Positions 51,357 to 59,754 of a stretch of DNA of 64,000 nt are shown one piece after another. The stretch spans positions 8,433 to 72,432 of the forward strand of contig JAZRYE010000036.1 in NCBI GenBank assembly GCA_045600585.1. Reading direction: 5' to 3'. Each line of letters begins with the position of its first letter. Position 1 is the first letter of the stretch. Both the position numbers and the translations under genes were made by a program. The notes under the pieces are model-generated. The model saw only the letters and a program-made list of their open reading frames with translations. It was not told where the DNA came from and searched no databases. The DNA is from JAZRYE01 sp045600585. GTDB taxonomy: Bacteria > Bacillota_I > Bacilli_A > RFN20 > CAG-826.

Positions 51357-53000
51357 TTATTCATCTACAAACTTCCAGTGCAAGCCGTATGCACTTCTCC
51401 TCTTTCCTTTACAACAATTTGAAATAGGTGTTATTCCTTTTGGTTTACTTATGGATTTTGCAGCATCATGCAAACTATCAAAAATTAGGCCATTTTCTAC
51501 ACATATAATTTTCTTTCCATGAAGTATCTTTTGTCTTATCTTGTTGCAATTTGGACAGCCTCTCTTAATTTTATAAATTGGCATAGATTCCCATTTATGC
51601 CCACATATGTGACACGTCCAGTGAATTTTCTTTTCTGATCCAAAAGTAATTTCTGTGGGTTTGAGTACATTTTTGCTATAATCCCAGTCAATTAGTTCGT
51701 TGTTGTGTGTTGTTCCAAAGTCATTCACACCAGCAATAATCTGGTGATTGCTGCAAACAGGACAACCGTTATTTCCTCTAATTCGATGCGAAGGTGTGGC
51801 TAGATAAGACGGGTGTCCCATAAAACATTTCCAATAATATTTTGTATTACTATAGCAACTAACAAAGTCTGGATTTATTCCATTATTTAAAACATAATCC
51901 CACTCTTTGGCAATATCTGGATATTTTTTTGATAAACAATTTTCTTTTTCAATACTTAAATAATTAGATTTAATTTTTAGGAAATCATTTTGCAAATTAA
52001 TATTTGGAATCATAAGATTAAGCAATTTAAACAAAGAGCTAATGACCCAATCAATGTTGGAATAACTAGTATCTGAAGGCGAATAAAACAAAATATCACC
52101 ATCTGCATAAGATGTTTCTTTTTGCTTAATCTCTTTTACTCGAATTAATCTGATTCCCTCTTTTAACATTGCTTCATTTTTTCTCTTTTCTTTTATTAAA
52201 GATTGTTCAGTAGAATGATAATAGATTCCATCGTATTCAATGCCGATATTCAGTTTGTTTAGATATATATCCAATTCAAAACCACTAATTTTACTTCGGC
52301 TAGTAGCTTGCGTAACTTTGGATAAATAAAACAATAATGCCTGTTCAGGAAAAGAGGTTTTTCTCTCTTTATCGCATTCTGGGCAGCTACTACCATGTAT
52401 CCTATTGTGAATATCACATTTAAAAGATTCGTGCCCCTTTGCGCAAACCCAGTAAACCTTTTCTCTAGAATTTGGGAAGTAATCACTTGGCAACTTTTCA
52501 TTTTTTGAATAATCCCATTCGTCTGCCAATTCTGGATATTTTGACTTAAAATCATTAAATCCTTTTAGAATTTGATGGCTTGAACAAAATGGACAATTAT
52601 TATGTTTAACACGTTCATTGATACTTGCTTTATATTCGTTACAACATTTTGGACATACCCAAAGAAATTTGTGAGTGTCTTTGAAAGTATGTTCGCTTGG
52701 TTTTGTCTTATTATTAGCACTCCATTCTTTCGCAATGTCTGGGTATCGCGATTCAAAATCATTAACGCCTTTTTTCAAAAAATATCCTTTACAATATGGA
52801 CATGTGCGTCCACTAGTTCTATGGCAGATACTGTCTTTCCATATTTGATGACAAATTTTGCATTTCCAAACCACTACTTTATTAGATCCATGAGTAATTT
52901 TTTTAGGATCTAACCCATTATTTAATTCGAAATCCCATTCTTCTAATAAGTTTGGATGGGTAGATTCTAATGTTGCTTTTTTCATATTTATTAGTATCAA
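51357..53000 (-). CDS. Zinc-ribbon (DUF4379-type) protein with Vsr-like nuclease and NUMOD domains
   Basis: 547 aa. Five zinc-ribbon repeats of the DUF4379 type, each with a Trp-Asp/Glu-Trp start, a Trp-x-Cys-x2-Cys/Gly-His turn and a final CPxC (CPYC, CPFC, CPEC, CPVC, CPNC); three lie in residues 10-215 and two in 355-485. Between them is a PD-(D/E)XK nuclease (GFELDIYLNKLNIGIEYDGIYYH, near 240-262, then a Lys-rich helix) as in Vsr/DUF559 enzymes. The last 50 residues are NUMOD-like (LIFDSLHDAAKSI..). AAAGGA 5 nt before TTG 53000 favours that start; ATG 52985 is the alternative. Confidence 0.85.
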   Translation of the reverse strand: MILINMKKATLESTHPNLLEEWDFELNNGLDPKKITHGSNKVVVWKCKICHQIWKDSICHRTSGRTCPYCKGYFLKKGVNDFESRYPDIAKEWSANNKTKPSEHTFKDTHKFLWVCPKCCNEYKASINERVKHNNCPFCSSHQILKGFNDFKSKYPELADEWDYSKNEKLPSDYFPNSREKVYWVCAKGHESFKCDIHNRIHGSSCPECDKERKTSFPEQALLFYLSKVTQATSRSKISGFELDIYLNKLNIGIEYDGIYYHSTEQSLIKEKRKNEAMLKEGIRLIRVKEIKQKETSYADGDILFYSPSDTSYSNIDWVISSLFKLLNLMIPNINLQNDFLKIKSNYLSIEKENCLSKKYPDIAKEWDYVLNNGINPDFVSCYSNTKYYWKCFMGHPSYLATPSHRIRGNNGCPVCSNHQIIAGVNDFGTTHNNELIDWDYSKNVLKPTEITFGSEKKIHWTCHICGHKWESMPIYKIKRGCPNCNKIRQKILHGKKIICVENGLIFDSLHDAAKSISKPKGITPISNCCKGKRRSAYGLHWKFVDE

Positions 53001-53073
53001 TAGTTTCCTTTTGCTTTGTTATAACCCTTGTTATAAGCGTCATATATGTCTATTAGGTACCGTTCTAATGAAT

Positions 53074-53445
53074 TTAATCAGAATAGTCTGATGTTGCCAA
53101 AGGAACAAAAATAATTTCAAATTCATTATTATATTTAAAATCCGCGTACACATCACCATTTCCTTTTCCTGTGAAGTGTTGCTTTACCCTATGTACTACA
53201 TTAATACTCTGTCCAACATAATAAAAATCATTGTTTAAATTATGTAGAACATATGCTCCTTCAAAATCATTAGGATAAAATCCGGCCAAAAATTCCTTGG
53301 CATTTATTTTTGAGCCGCACTCTATTCTTTTCCTAAATTCCGCATTCTTTTTCTTGGCTATTCGGTTTTGAATCGGAATTGAGATAAAAGCATATAAAAG
53401 TGCAATGATACAGGCAATACCTAAAATTATTTCAGCAAGCAACAT
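53074..53445 (-). CDS. Membrane-anchored GIY-YIG domain protein, C-terminally short
   Basis: 123 aa. One N-terminal membrane helix (about 3-25), a basic linker, then a GIY-YIG fold: GAYVLHNLNNDFYYVGQSINVVHRVKQHF, with GAYVL for GIY, YYVG for YIG and a following Arg. The domain stops after the strand NEFEIIFVPL, before the conserved catalytic Glu and final helix, so it is either truncated or a non-catalytic variant. The stop is a plain TAA and nothing clearly homologous follows. Confidence 0.72.
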   Translation of the reverse strand: MLLAEIILGIACIIALLYAFISIPIQNRIAKKKNAEFRKRIECGSKINAKEFLAGFYPNDFEGAYVLHNLNNDFYYVGQSINVVHRVKQHFTGKGNGDVYADFKYNNEFEIIFVPLATSDYSD

Positions 53446-53478
53446 AATGATTTATCCTCTTAAATCATAATTTGATAT

Positions 53479-54291
53479 TTATTTTGCTAAAACAAATTTA
53501 TTGTACCCATTAATCCAACTCGTTACTTCATCTACTTTCATATCATCTGAACATGATAAGTTATCACTTGTAGATAAGCCATGTGGACCATGTGGGTAAT
53601 TGATATACATATGTTTAACTTTATATTTAGTTAATGTAGCGTCCATTGTTTTTGAATGTATAGATGGAACAACATTATCATCATCAGTGCCCCATATAAA
53701 TGTCTTAGGGTATGTTCCATCTATATGTTCAATAACTGATACTTTATTTACTAACAATGGATCCCCACCTGTTAATCTTTGAATAGAAGATCTTAATGGA
53801 TTCTCGGGTAATATTGTTGCATAGCCTAAGCATATTGAAGTTGGTTTAACTTCATTTGCTTTAGCGTGACATTTATTTAATAGTTCTTCATCTTTATATA
53901 AATAACCATAGGTTGCCGCTAAATGGCCTCCAGCAGAAAAGCCCATAACATTGACACTAGTCATATCAACATGCAATTCTTGTTGATGATCATAAATATA
54001 TTTAATTGCAGATATTACTTCTAAATATGGATATGGGTATAAAACATCTTTACGTGTATTAGTGCATGTATAATGAATTACTAATATTGCATAGCAAAGA
54101 TTTAAAAATTTAATAGCGATAGGATCTGCTTCTCTACTAGATGTGTATTCATATCCTCCTCCAGGTAGAATTACCGCAAGAGGAGATGGGTCATACTGTG
54201 AATCATATCTTTTAGGATTTATGAATTCAAAATATGCTTCTGTATTAATATTGATATTAATATCTTTTAGATAAATCTTTTTATAAATCAT
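53479..54291 (-). CDS. Alpha/beta-hydrolase, acetyl-esterase (BD-FAE/Axe) type
   Basis: 270 aa with no signal peptide. ILPGGGYEYTSSRE forms the oxyanion-hole HGGG-type loop, VMGFSAGGHLAATYG (Ser near 138) is the nucleophile elbow, WGTDDDNVVP carries the Asp and YPHGPHGLS the His. This set is typical of hormone-sensitive-lipase-like and xylan/feruloyl esterases that deacetylate sugars. It may remove acetyl groups from oligosaccharides imported by the glycan locus. It has no operon partner. Confidence 0.88.
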   Translation of the reverse strand: MIYKKIYLKDINININTEAYFEFINPKRYDSQYDPSPLAVILPGGGYEYTSSREADPIAIKFLNLCYAILVIHYTCTNTRKDVLYPYPYLEVISAIKYIYDHQQELHVDMTSVNVMGFSAGGHLAATYGYLYKDEELLNKCHAKANEVKPTSICLGYATILPENPLRSSIQRLTGGDPLLVNKVSVIEHIDGTYPKTFIWGTDDDNVVPSIHSKTMDATLTKYKVKHMYINYPHGPHGLSTSDNLSCSDDMKVDEVTSWINGYNKFVLAK

Positions 54292-54388
54292 ATTGGTTAC
54301 CTATTAACTATATTTTAACAAATGTGCATTATTTACGATAATATTTTGCAATTCGACAATGCCCTGCGCGCTAATAGAAATAGAAGAA

Positions 54389-55639
54389 TTAAAGCATATT
54401 TATAAAATCAACAAAAGTTATAACGTTAATGACTTTACCTGATGATTCGATAACACGTGAATCAAGCATGGTTACAACAATTAATTTGCATTCAGGATTT
54501 GTGTTTGAAAATTTAATTAAGTTACTTACTTCTCTTGACTCTACACCAATTTCATCTAACGAATATGCCACTTGTATAGCAATATTTATCGACGGAACAT
54601 AAAAGTCTATATCTATATTTGTCTTAGAACTTTTTAAATAATAAAAATTCTCTCCGCTTCTTATTAAAGCGATGGCAACAGCGTTTTCTAAAAGCCTTGT
54701 ATTTTTATCAATTATAAATAGATTCAAAATACCATTATCAGTGAAATAGTACTTTGGATTCGATTCTTTATCAACAAGTGACGCATAATAATTTTTAACA
54801 ACAAAAATTAGATTTGATTGGATTATATAGTTAATATAATCGATAACTGTATCTTTACTAATTGAGAACCCAATTGATTTTAAAATATTATGGATCTTTG
54901 TATATGACAATTCATCTTTAACTGATTCTGCTAATTTTTTAATTAGTATCCTCATAGAATTTCCGTTTCTTATTCCGTTGTGGACTAATATATCATTGAA
55001 AAACAATTTTTGGAAAACACTGGAAATGTATTCTTTTTTATCAATCAAATTAATTGATGCTGGCAATCCTCCAAATTGTAAATAATCACTGGTGTGTTTA
55101 ATAATTTGGCCTTTTGAAGATGTTGAATTATTTTCTTCTATTTTTAAAACGTTTAAATATTCCTTTAGGCTGTATGGCATTATATATTTTGTAATATATC
55201 TGCCACCTAACTTAGAATTCATTTCACTAGAAAGCATTTTTGAATTGCTTCCAGTTATACAAACATATTCATTTGAATCCGCTAGTCTTCTTGCAAATTG
55301 TTCCCAGTTATCTACATTTTGTATTTCATCAAAGAAAAAATATGCCTTTTCATTAGATAATTCATTTTTTACAAGCAAAATATCTTGAAAATCACTTGTA
55401 CTAAATCCGATGAGTCTTTCGTCTTCAAAATTAATATAAATAATTCTATTCCAATCAATTCCTTTATTAACTAAACCTAGAACTTTTTTATATAATAATG
55501 TACTTTTTCCAGCACGCCTTATTCCAACTAAAATATAGTTAACACCATCTTGCAATTTATAATCTCTGTCATAAATAACAGATTTTTTTATTACTTCATG
55601 TTGATCCGCAATTACATTTTTAATTATTTCGTGATTCAC
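54389..55639 (-). CDS. AAA_14/DUF4143-family ATPase
   Basis: 416 aa. Walker A GIRRAGKSTLLYKK (near 38), Walker B AYFFFDEIQNVDNWEQFARRLADS, sensor ITGSNSKML with the following RYI, and a DUF4143-type C-terminus with a winged helix (YTKIHNILKSIGFSISKDTVIDYINYI) and a restriction-enzyme-like core (NIDIDFYVPSINIAIQVAYSL). I start at GTG 55639, because AGAGG lies 8 nt before it and no ATG is suitably placed. These ATPases are common in gut bacteria; function is unknown, possibly defence. The promoter is overlapped by a direct repeat. Confidence 0.9.
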   Translation of the reverse strand: MNHEIIKNVIADQHEVIKKSVIYDRDYKLQDGVNYILVGIRRAGKSTLLYKKVLGLVNKGIDWNRIIYINFEDERLIGFSTSDFQDILLVKNELSNEKAYFFFDEIQNVDNWEQFARRLADSNEYVCITGSNSKMLSSEMNSKLGGRYITKYIMPYSLKEYLNVLKIEENNSTSSKGQIIKHTSDYLQFGGLPASINLIDKKEYISSVFQKLFFNDILVHNGIRNGNSMRILIKKLAESVKDELSYTKIHNILKSIGFSISKDTVIDYINYIIQSNLIFVVKNYYASLVDKESNPKYYFTDNGILNLFIIDKNTRLLENAVAIALIRSGENFYYLKSSKTNIDIDFYVPSINIAIQVAYSLDEIGVESREVSNLIKFSNTNPECKLIVVTMLDSRVIESSGKVINVITFVDFINML

Positions 55640-55664
55640 CTAAACCGCCTCTTTCTACGGGGAT

Positions 55665-55742
55665 ATAATATCATTTAGATTGAATATTGTCTAGTATAGT
55701 CGACAGTTTATCGCTGTTTTTGTCTAGTATAGTCGACAGTTT
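55665..55742 (-). repeat. Direct repeat over the promoter of the AAA_14 gene, candidate operator
   Basis: A 23-bp unit with the core TGTCTAGTATAGTCGACA occurs twice, starting at 55687 or so and 55720, 33 bp apart, with no mismatch. The core is itself an imperfect palindrome (TGTC at one end, GACA at the other, TATA in the centre). On the minus strand TAGACA, the edge of the first copy (55688-55693), lies exactly 17 bp from TATTAT (55665-55670), so the repeat overlaps the -35. The ATPase winged helix may bind it. Confidence 0.75.
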
Positions 55743-56032
55743 TATATTTTTAAGTTTTAGATTAGTTGTATTTTTAATCAATTTTGTAATTTAAAACGTT
55801 TATTTATTTAGAATCTGAAGCTTCTCGTTTCTAATAGAACTCAAATTTCTTTCACACTTTAATATATGTAGTTTTTATACAATCACTTCTTAGACTTAGC
55901 TATTCTTTGCTTTAAACAATAATTGAGAAAAAAATAATTACAAATCATAATTGCTCGATTGAGTCAAACGAATCAACGAGCATTTTTATTTTGCCTTAAC
56001 GTATCTACTAGCAATTAATTATTTAAATGTTA
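55743..56032 (+). promoter_or_regulatory. Leader/intergenic region of the ABC exporter with a terminator-like hairpin (55952-55992)
   Basis: No gene is visible in this interval. The notable element is TGCTCG-ATTGA at 55952, paired with TCAA-CGAGCA ending at 55982 (one bulged A, loop of about 10 nt), followed at once by TTTTTATTTT on the plus strand: a rho-independent terminator shape. No plus-strand gene lies before it. It may therefore be a premature terminator (attenuator) in the exporter leader, or end an unseen small RNA. Confidence 0.5.
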
Positions 56033-56050
56033 ATATGTATTCGTACATAT
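56033..56050. promoter_or_regulatory. Palindrome ATATGTA-TTCG-TACATAT, candidate operator of the exporter
   Basis: A perfect 7-bp inverted repeat around TTCG, 35 bp upstream of the exporter ATG. ATGT-N6-ACAT resembles operators of PadR- and TetR-type repressors, which often control multidrug exporters. No such regulator gene is in the window. As RNA it would form a UUCG-tetraloop hairpin, so it might act in the leader instead. Confidence 0.5.
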
Positions 56051-56085
56051 CTATTAATTGAATAATAGGAAAAGGGATTTGGAAT

Positions 56086-57930
56086 ATGGACAAAAACAAA
56101 AACTACGATAATTTAGTTCCTGATTACGACAACATATTTATTGATTCTGAACCTAAGAAACATAGTAAAAATAAGTTCTTTTCTAAATTGTTAAAGCTCA
56201 ACATGTGGTCACTTCTTTTATCGATGTTTATTTACATCTTTCAAAGTGCACCTGTATTTGTTATTCCAATAACAAGCGCTAATATTTTGAATTTAGCAAC
56301 TGATGCAATTCAAAATGGGCTTACTGATCAAATAACAAATGAGTTAATCATTAACTGCGTTGTTATGCTTGTATCAATTGTTTTAAATATCCCTACAACT
56401 ATGCTTAGATGGCGTGTTGCTTCTAATGCATTAAGAAGAACATCTGCCGGCATTAGATGTAGCGTGGTTAGAAAATTACAAAGCTTATCAATTACCTATT
56501 TTAAGGATATGGAGAATGGACGAGTCCAAGCTAAATATCTTAAGGACACAGAAGCGATTGATGGATTATTTAACAATATTTATCATAGCTTTTCATTAGC
56601 TATTGTTGGTTTAATCATATCTATTGTCATCTCTGTATTAAGAAATGGCTATGTTTCTTTATTCTTCTTGTTCATTGTTCCAATTAATATCATCATCGTT
56701 AAATTTTTTAGAAAGAAAGTTGTTAAAGGATTTAAGAATTATCGTGTCGATACAGAGAATATGTCTATTAAATTAAATACAATGTTAGACATGATGTTTG
56801 TCACTAAATCACATGGTTTAGAAAACATTGAATTTAATCAGCTTAAACATAGTATTGGTAACGTCGCCAGTAGCGGTAAAGAATTAGATAACATTCAAGC
56901 CAAGTTTGGAGCAGCTACATATGTTATTAATACTTTAATGAAATCAATTAATTTGATCTTCTGTGTCTTCTTGGCAATTAAGGGATATATCAAGATTGGA
57001 GATGTTATCTTATTCCAATCTATGTTCGGTGAGATATCTGCAAACTTGATGAATTTAATTAACTCATTACCAACTATTGGAAGTGGCATTGATGCTATTA
57101 ACTCAGTAAGTGAAATTATGAATATTTCAGATGTTGAAAAGTATATTGGCAAGAAAGATATTAAAGATATCACAGGTGCAATTAGCTTTAAAAATGTCAC
57201 CTATTGCTATCCAACTGGCGATAATGTTGTTATCGATGATTTAAGTTTAGATGTTAAGCAAGGTGAATGCATCGCGGTTGTTGGTTCAAGTGGAAGTGGT
57301 AAAACAACATTAATGAATATGATTATAGGTTTCCTAAAGCCATCAAAAGGGCATGTATATGTTGACGGAGAAGATATTGATAATATTAATCTAGAAGAAT
57401 ATCGTCATCATATATCCGTTGTTCCACAAAGCTCTATTCTCTTTTCTGGTACAGTAAAAGATAACATCACATACGGTTTAAAAAAATATTCAGAAGAAGA
57501 TTTACAAAGAGTTATCGAAATGAGCAATTTGCAAGAGGTTTTAGATAAACTTGATGACGGAATCAATACGAACATTGGAGAGCATGGAGATAAGCTATCT
57601 GGTGGTCAAAAACAAAGAGTTACTATTGCACGTGCATTAATTAGAGATCCAAAGATATTAATATTTGATGAAGCAACAAGCGCTTTAGATAATATCAGTG
57701 AGTTCCATGTACAAAAAGCAATACAAAGTTCTATTAAAGGCCGAACAACATTTATTGTAGCTCATAGATTATCAACAATTAGAAATGCTGATAGAATTCT
57801 TGTCATGGAAAAAGGCAAGATTGTCGAATCAGGATCTTTTGATGAGCTAATGAAACTTAAAGGAAAATTCTACGAACTTAAAAACTTAAGTGATTTGCAA
57901 TCTAAAGAAGCTGAAGATTCATTAAAATAA
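56086..57930 (+). CDS. ABC exporter, half-transporter (TM domain fused to ATPase)
   Basis: 614 aa. Residues about 35-330 carry the six-helix ABC exporter domain (MWSLLLSMFIYIFQSAP, TYFKDMENGRVQAKYLKDTEAI coupling region). The ATPase follows: Walker A VGSSGSGKTTL (near 405), Q-loop VVPQSSILFSG, signature LSGGQKQRVTIARAL, Walker B ILIFDEATSALD and His in VAHRLST. The acidic N-terminus (NYDNLVPDYDN) is unusual. It should work as a homodimer, since no partner lies nearby. Substrate unknown: lipid, peptide or drug. AAGGGA precedes the ATG. Confidence 0.95.
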   Translation: MDKNKNYDNLVPDYDNIFIDSEPKKHSKNKFFSKLLKLNMWSLLLSMFIYIFQSAPVFVIPITSANILNLATDAIQNGLTDQITNELIINCVVMLVSIVLNIPTTMLRWRVASNALRRTSAGIRCSVVRKLQSLSITYFKDMENGRVQAKYLKDTEAIDGLFNNIYHSFSLAIVGLIISIVISVLRNGYVSLFFLFIVPINIIIVKFFRKKVVKGFKNYRVDTENMSIKLNTMLDMMFVTKSHGLENIEFNQLKHSIGNVASSGKELDNIQAKFGAATYVINTLMKSINLIFCVFLAIKGYIKIGDVILFQSMFGEISANLMNLINSLPTIGSGIDAINSVSEIMNISDVEKYIGKKDIKDITGAISFKNVTYCYPTGDNVVIDDLSLDVKQGECIAVVGSSGSGKTTLMNMIIGFLKPSKGHVYVDGEDIDNINLEEYRHHISVVPQSSILFSGTVKDNITYGLKKYSEEDLQRVIEMSNLQEVLDKLDDGINTNIGEHGDKLSGGQKQRVTIARALIRDPKILIFDEATSALDNISEFHVQKAIQSSIKGRTTFIVAHRLSTIRNADRILVMEKGKIVESGSFDELMKLKGKFYELKNLSDLQSKEAEDSLK

Positions 57931-58024
57931 TTGCGTTTTCTTATTAGCGAACGCTAAGCCAAGTTGATACATTAATTACGAACCCTGTGCTCGTTTTTTA
58001 AATATAATAAGAAGCAATGGTCGG

Positions 58025-58618
58025 TTATTCTCGAATCCAACTATCTAAAAAGTCCATTTGTTCTTTTGTATGAAACCAATGTTCTCCATTATCCATTATT
58101 GTTAATTTTGCGTTGTTCTTCTTACAAAATTCTTTGATATCGGTAATACTTTGTAAGTTATCATTTGAACCATAAAGTATTGATGTAGGAACATGCCATG
58201 AAATAGGATGATTTCTAACCCAATCAAGATAATCTATAGATAATGTTTCTCCAAATGATGTTTCTATATTCTTTTGTTTTCTTAATATAGTTTCATTAAT
58301 ATCAGCCCAACTCATCATGCGGATTATTAGATTTTCCATATTAACAATTGGTGATATAAAGTATGCTTTTTCTATTTGTATATTACTTAATGAATTAATA
58401 GCAAAATAAGCACCTATGCTACTAGCTATTAATGTTATATTTGAATATTCTTTTTTTATATTTTCAAAATAAGTTTGGAATTCATTAATTGCTTCCCAAG
58501 GAGCATTGGCTTTATAGTCAAATCCAATAACTTCATATTCAGGAAATAATTTTGAATAATGATTTGCTTCTTCAATAGTGCCGTTTTTACCGTGTATATA
58601 TACAACAATCTTTTTCAT
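58025..58618 (-). CDS. Small alpha/beta-hydrolase
   Basis: 197 aa. IVVYIHGKNGT gives the His-Gly oxyanion loop, TLIASSIGAYFA (Ser near 67, A-S-S-I-G in place of G-x-S-x-G) the nucleophile elbow, LYGSNDNL the Asp region and NGEHWFHT the catalytic His. Length and layout fit the small YqiA/RBBP9-like esterase group. It starts 2 nt after the small protein gene upstream, so they are probably co-expressed. Substrate unknown. Confidence 0.85.
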   Translation of the reverse strand: MKKIVVYIHGKNGTIEEANHYSKLFPEYEVIGFDYKANAPWEAINEFQTYFENIKKEYSNITLIASSIGAYFAINSLSNIQIEKAYFISPIVNMENLIIRMMSWADINETILRKQKNIETSFGETLSIDYLDWVRNHPISWHVPTSILYGSNDNLQSITDIKEFCKKNNAKLTIMDNGEHWFHTKEQMDFLDSWIRE

Positions 58619-58620
58619 AT

Positions 58621-58827
58621 TTATTTTATTTTAATAAATTCTACTGTTTGATCTTTCATGGATATCTTTCCTACTTTATATCCATATTCAATTAATTCTT
58701 TTTTATATGTCAAAAATGAGTGATCAATTGGAACACCAGTTATAAGCTTTATTTCTTCAAAAGAGAGTTTAGTTTGATCACTATCTAATTTAGATATATG
58801 TTTCCATAATGAATCATATTTGTTCAT
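58621..58827 (-). CDS. Small DUF7662-like protein
   Basis: 68 aa. KYDSLWKHISKLDSDQTKLSFEEIKLITGVPIDHS matches the pattern Tyr-x2-Leu ... Leu-(S/T)-Phe-x-Glu-Ile-Glu-x-Ile-x-Gly of a small helical family seen near restriction and toxin genes in many bacteria. Its normal C-terminal Trp-Trp portion is replaced by a beta hairpin. It is coupled to the hydrolase downstream. Function unknown; the fold may bind DNA. Confidence 0.65.
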   Translation of the reverse strand: MNKYDSLWKHISKLDSDQTKLSFEEIKLITGVPIDHSFLTYKKELIEYGYKVGKISMKDQTVEFIKIK

Positions 58828-58897
58828 ATAATTTATAAAAGAGATTATCTATACAAAATCCCACATTTTTCAATAGTTTATTCCTATGATTTTCAAT

Positions 58898-58948
58898 TTA
58901 TTTCTTATTAAGTAGAACCACGGACTTGTTATCTTTATACCAGCTCAT
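58898..58948 (-). pseudogene. Sixteen-codon remnant of the toxin partner of the AbiEi-like gene
   Basis: GGAGG followed by ATG 58948 opens MSWYKDNKSVVLLNKK and then a stop, in a different frame from the antitoxin gene it overlaps. This is the normal position and overlap of an AbiEii nucleotidyltransferase start in AbiE-type pairs, but no such gene follows. I infer that the toxin was deleted after its first codons. The match to a toxin N-terminus is suggestive only. Confidence 0.45.
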
Positions 58949-59552
58949 TCATCAAACCTCCATTATAAATGTTCTTATAGACCTTATCTGGAAATAAAGG
59001 CAAATATTCCTTAATTAAATTGAATTTTAATCTTTTCTTCTCGACATATTGCTTAAGTTTAGTTTTTAATTCATCTAGGCTTAGTTCACAGTACTTGTCA
59101 ATTTCAGTCATCATGGTTAGAAATTCAATCTCATTGATATTATCTTTTGTTATATTAATTGCAGGTTTATATACAATGATATTATATCCATCAATTTCAA
59201 CTTTTCTTTGCCTAGTTGTTGCGGTATTAGTTACTACTTCAATAATTGATGGTATTTGCGTAGTAAAACCATACTTGTTATACATTGATATTCCGGATAC
59301 AAAACCAATAATTTCATCAGCTTCATACAAATATTTCTTTTCGATGAATTTATTAATAGACATTTTGCCGTCTGTTCCAAATATAGTCTTATATGGTTTG
59401 TAATAAACACCATTATAAAGACGTATAAGCTTACCTTCATCAGTAAGTTTTTTCATTTCTTGCCTTAATGCAGCCTGCGATGTACATGGCAGTTCATACA
59501 TGAATATTGGTTCAGCTTTGTCATAATTCTTATTTATGTAATCCATCAACAT
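58935..59552 (-). CDS. AbiEi/DUF6088-type antitoxin-like protein
   Basis: 205 aa from ATG 59552 (GAGGTGA 5 nt upstream; a GTG three codons earlier overlaps that site). The N-terminal winged helix (MYELPCTSQAALRQEMKKLTDEGKLIRLYNGVYYKP) is followed by a DUF6088-type domain (IGFVSGISMYNKYGFTTQIPSIIEVVTN, then IVYKPAINITKDNINEIEFLTMM). It represses its own promoter and neutralises a nucleotidyltransferase toxin in known AbiE systems. The expected toxin is absent, so it is probably orphan. Confidence 0.82.
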   Translation of the reverse strand: MLMDYINKNYDKAEPIFMYELPCTSQAALRQEMKKLTDEGKLIRLYNGVYYKPYKTIFGTDGKMSINKFIEKKYLYEADEIIGFVSGISMYNKYGFTTQIPSIIEVVTNTATTRQRKVEIDGYNIIVYKPAINITKDNINEIEFLTMMTEIDKYCELSLDELKTKLKQYVEKKRLKFNLIKEYLPLFPDKVYKNIYNGGLMNELV

Positions 59553-59754
59553 TCTTATCACCTCACAATCTTGAAATATCTTTTTTCAGCTTTATTATAT
59601 CGATATTATAAGTTTGAGGCAGTTATTTTGGAATAGCTAAAATTTTGTCGCTAACTGACAAACTAAATGCAACTTTATAGTCGGAAACTGCTTTTGGTAT
59701 GACAAAGCCTCCAATTAGGATCGCTGAAAAGGGATAATCGGTTCATTATTTCCT

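Noticed and set aside
55687..55742. Start of a CRISPR array
   Set aside because: Only two repeat units separated by 10 bp, overlapping a promoter, with no cas genes in the window.
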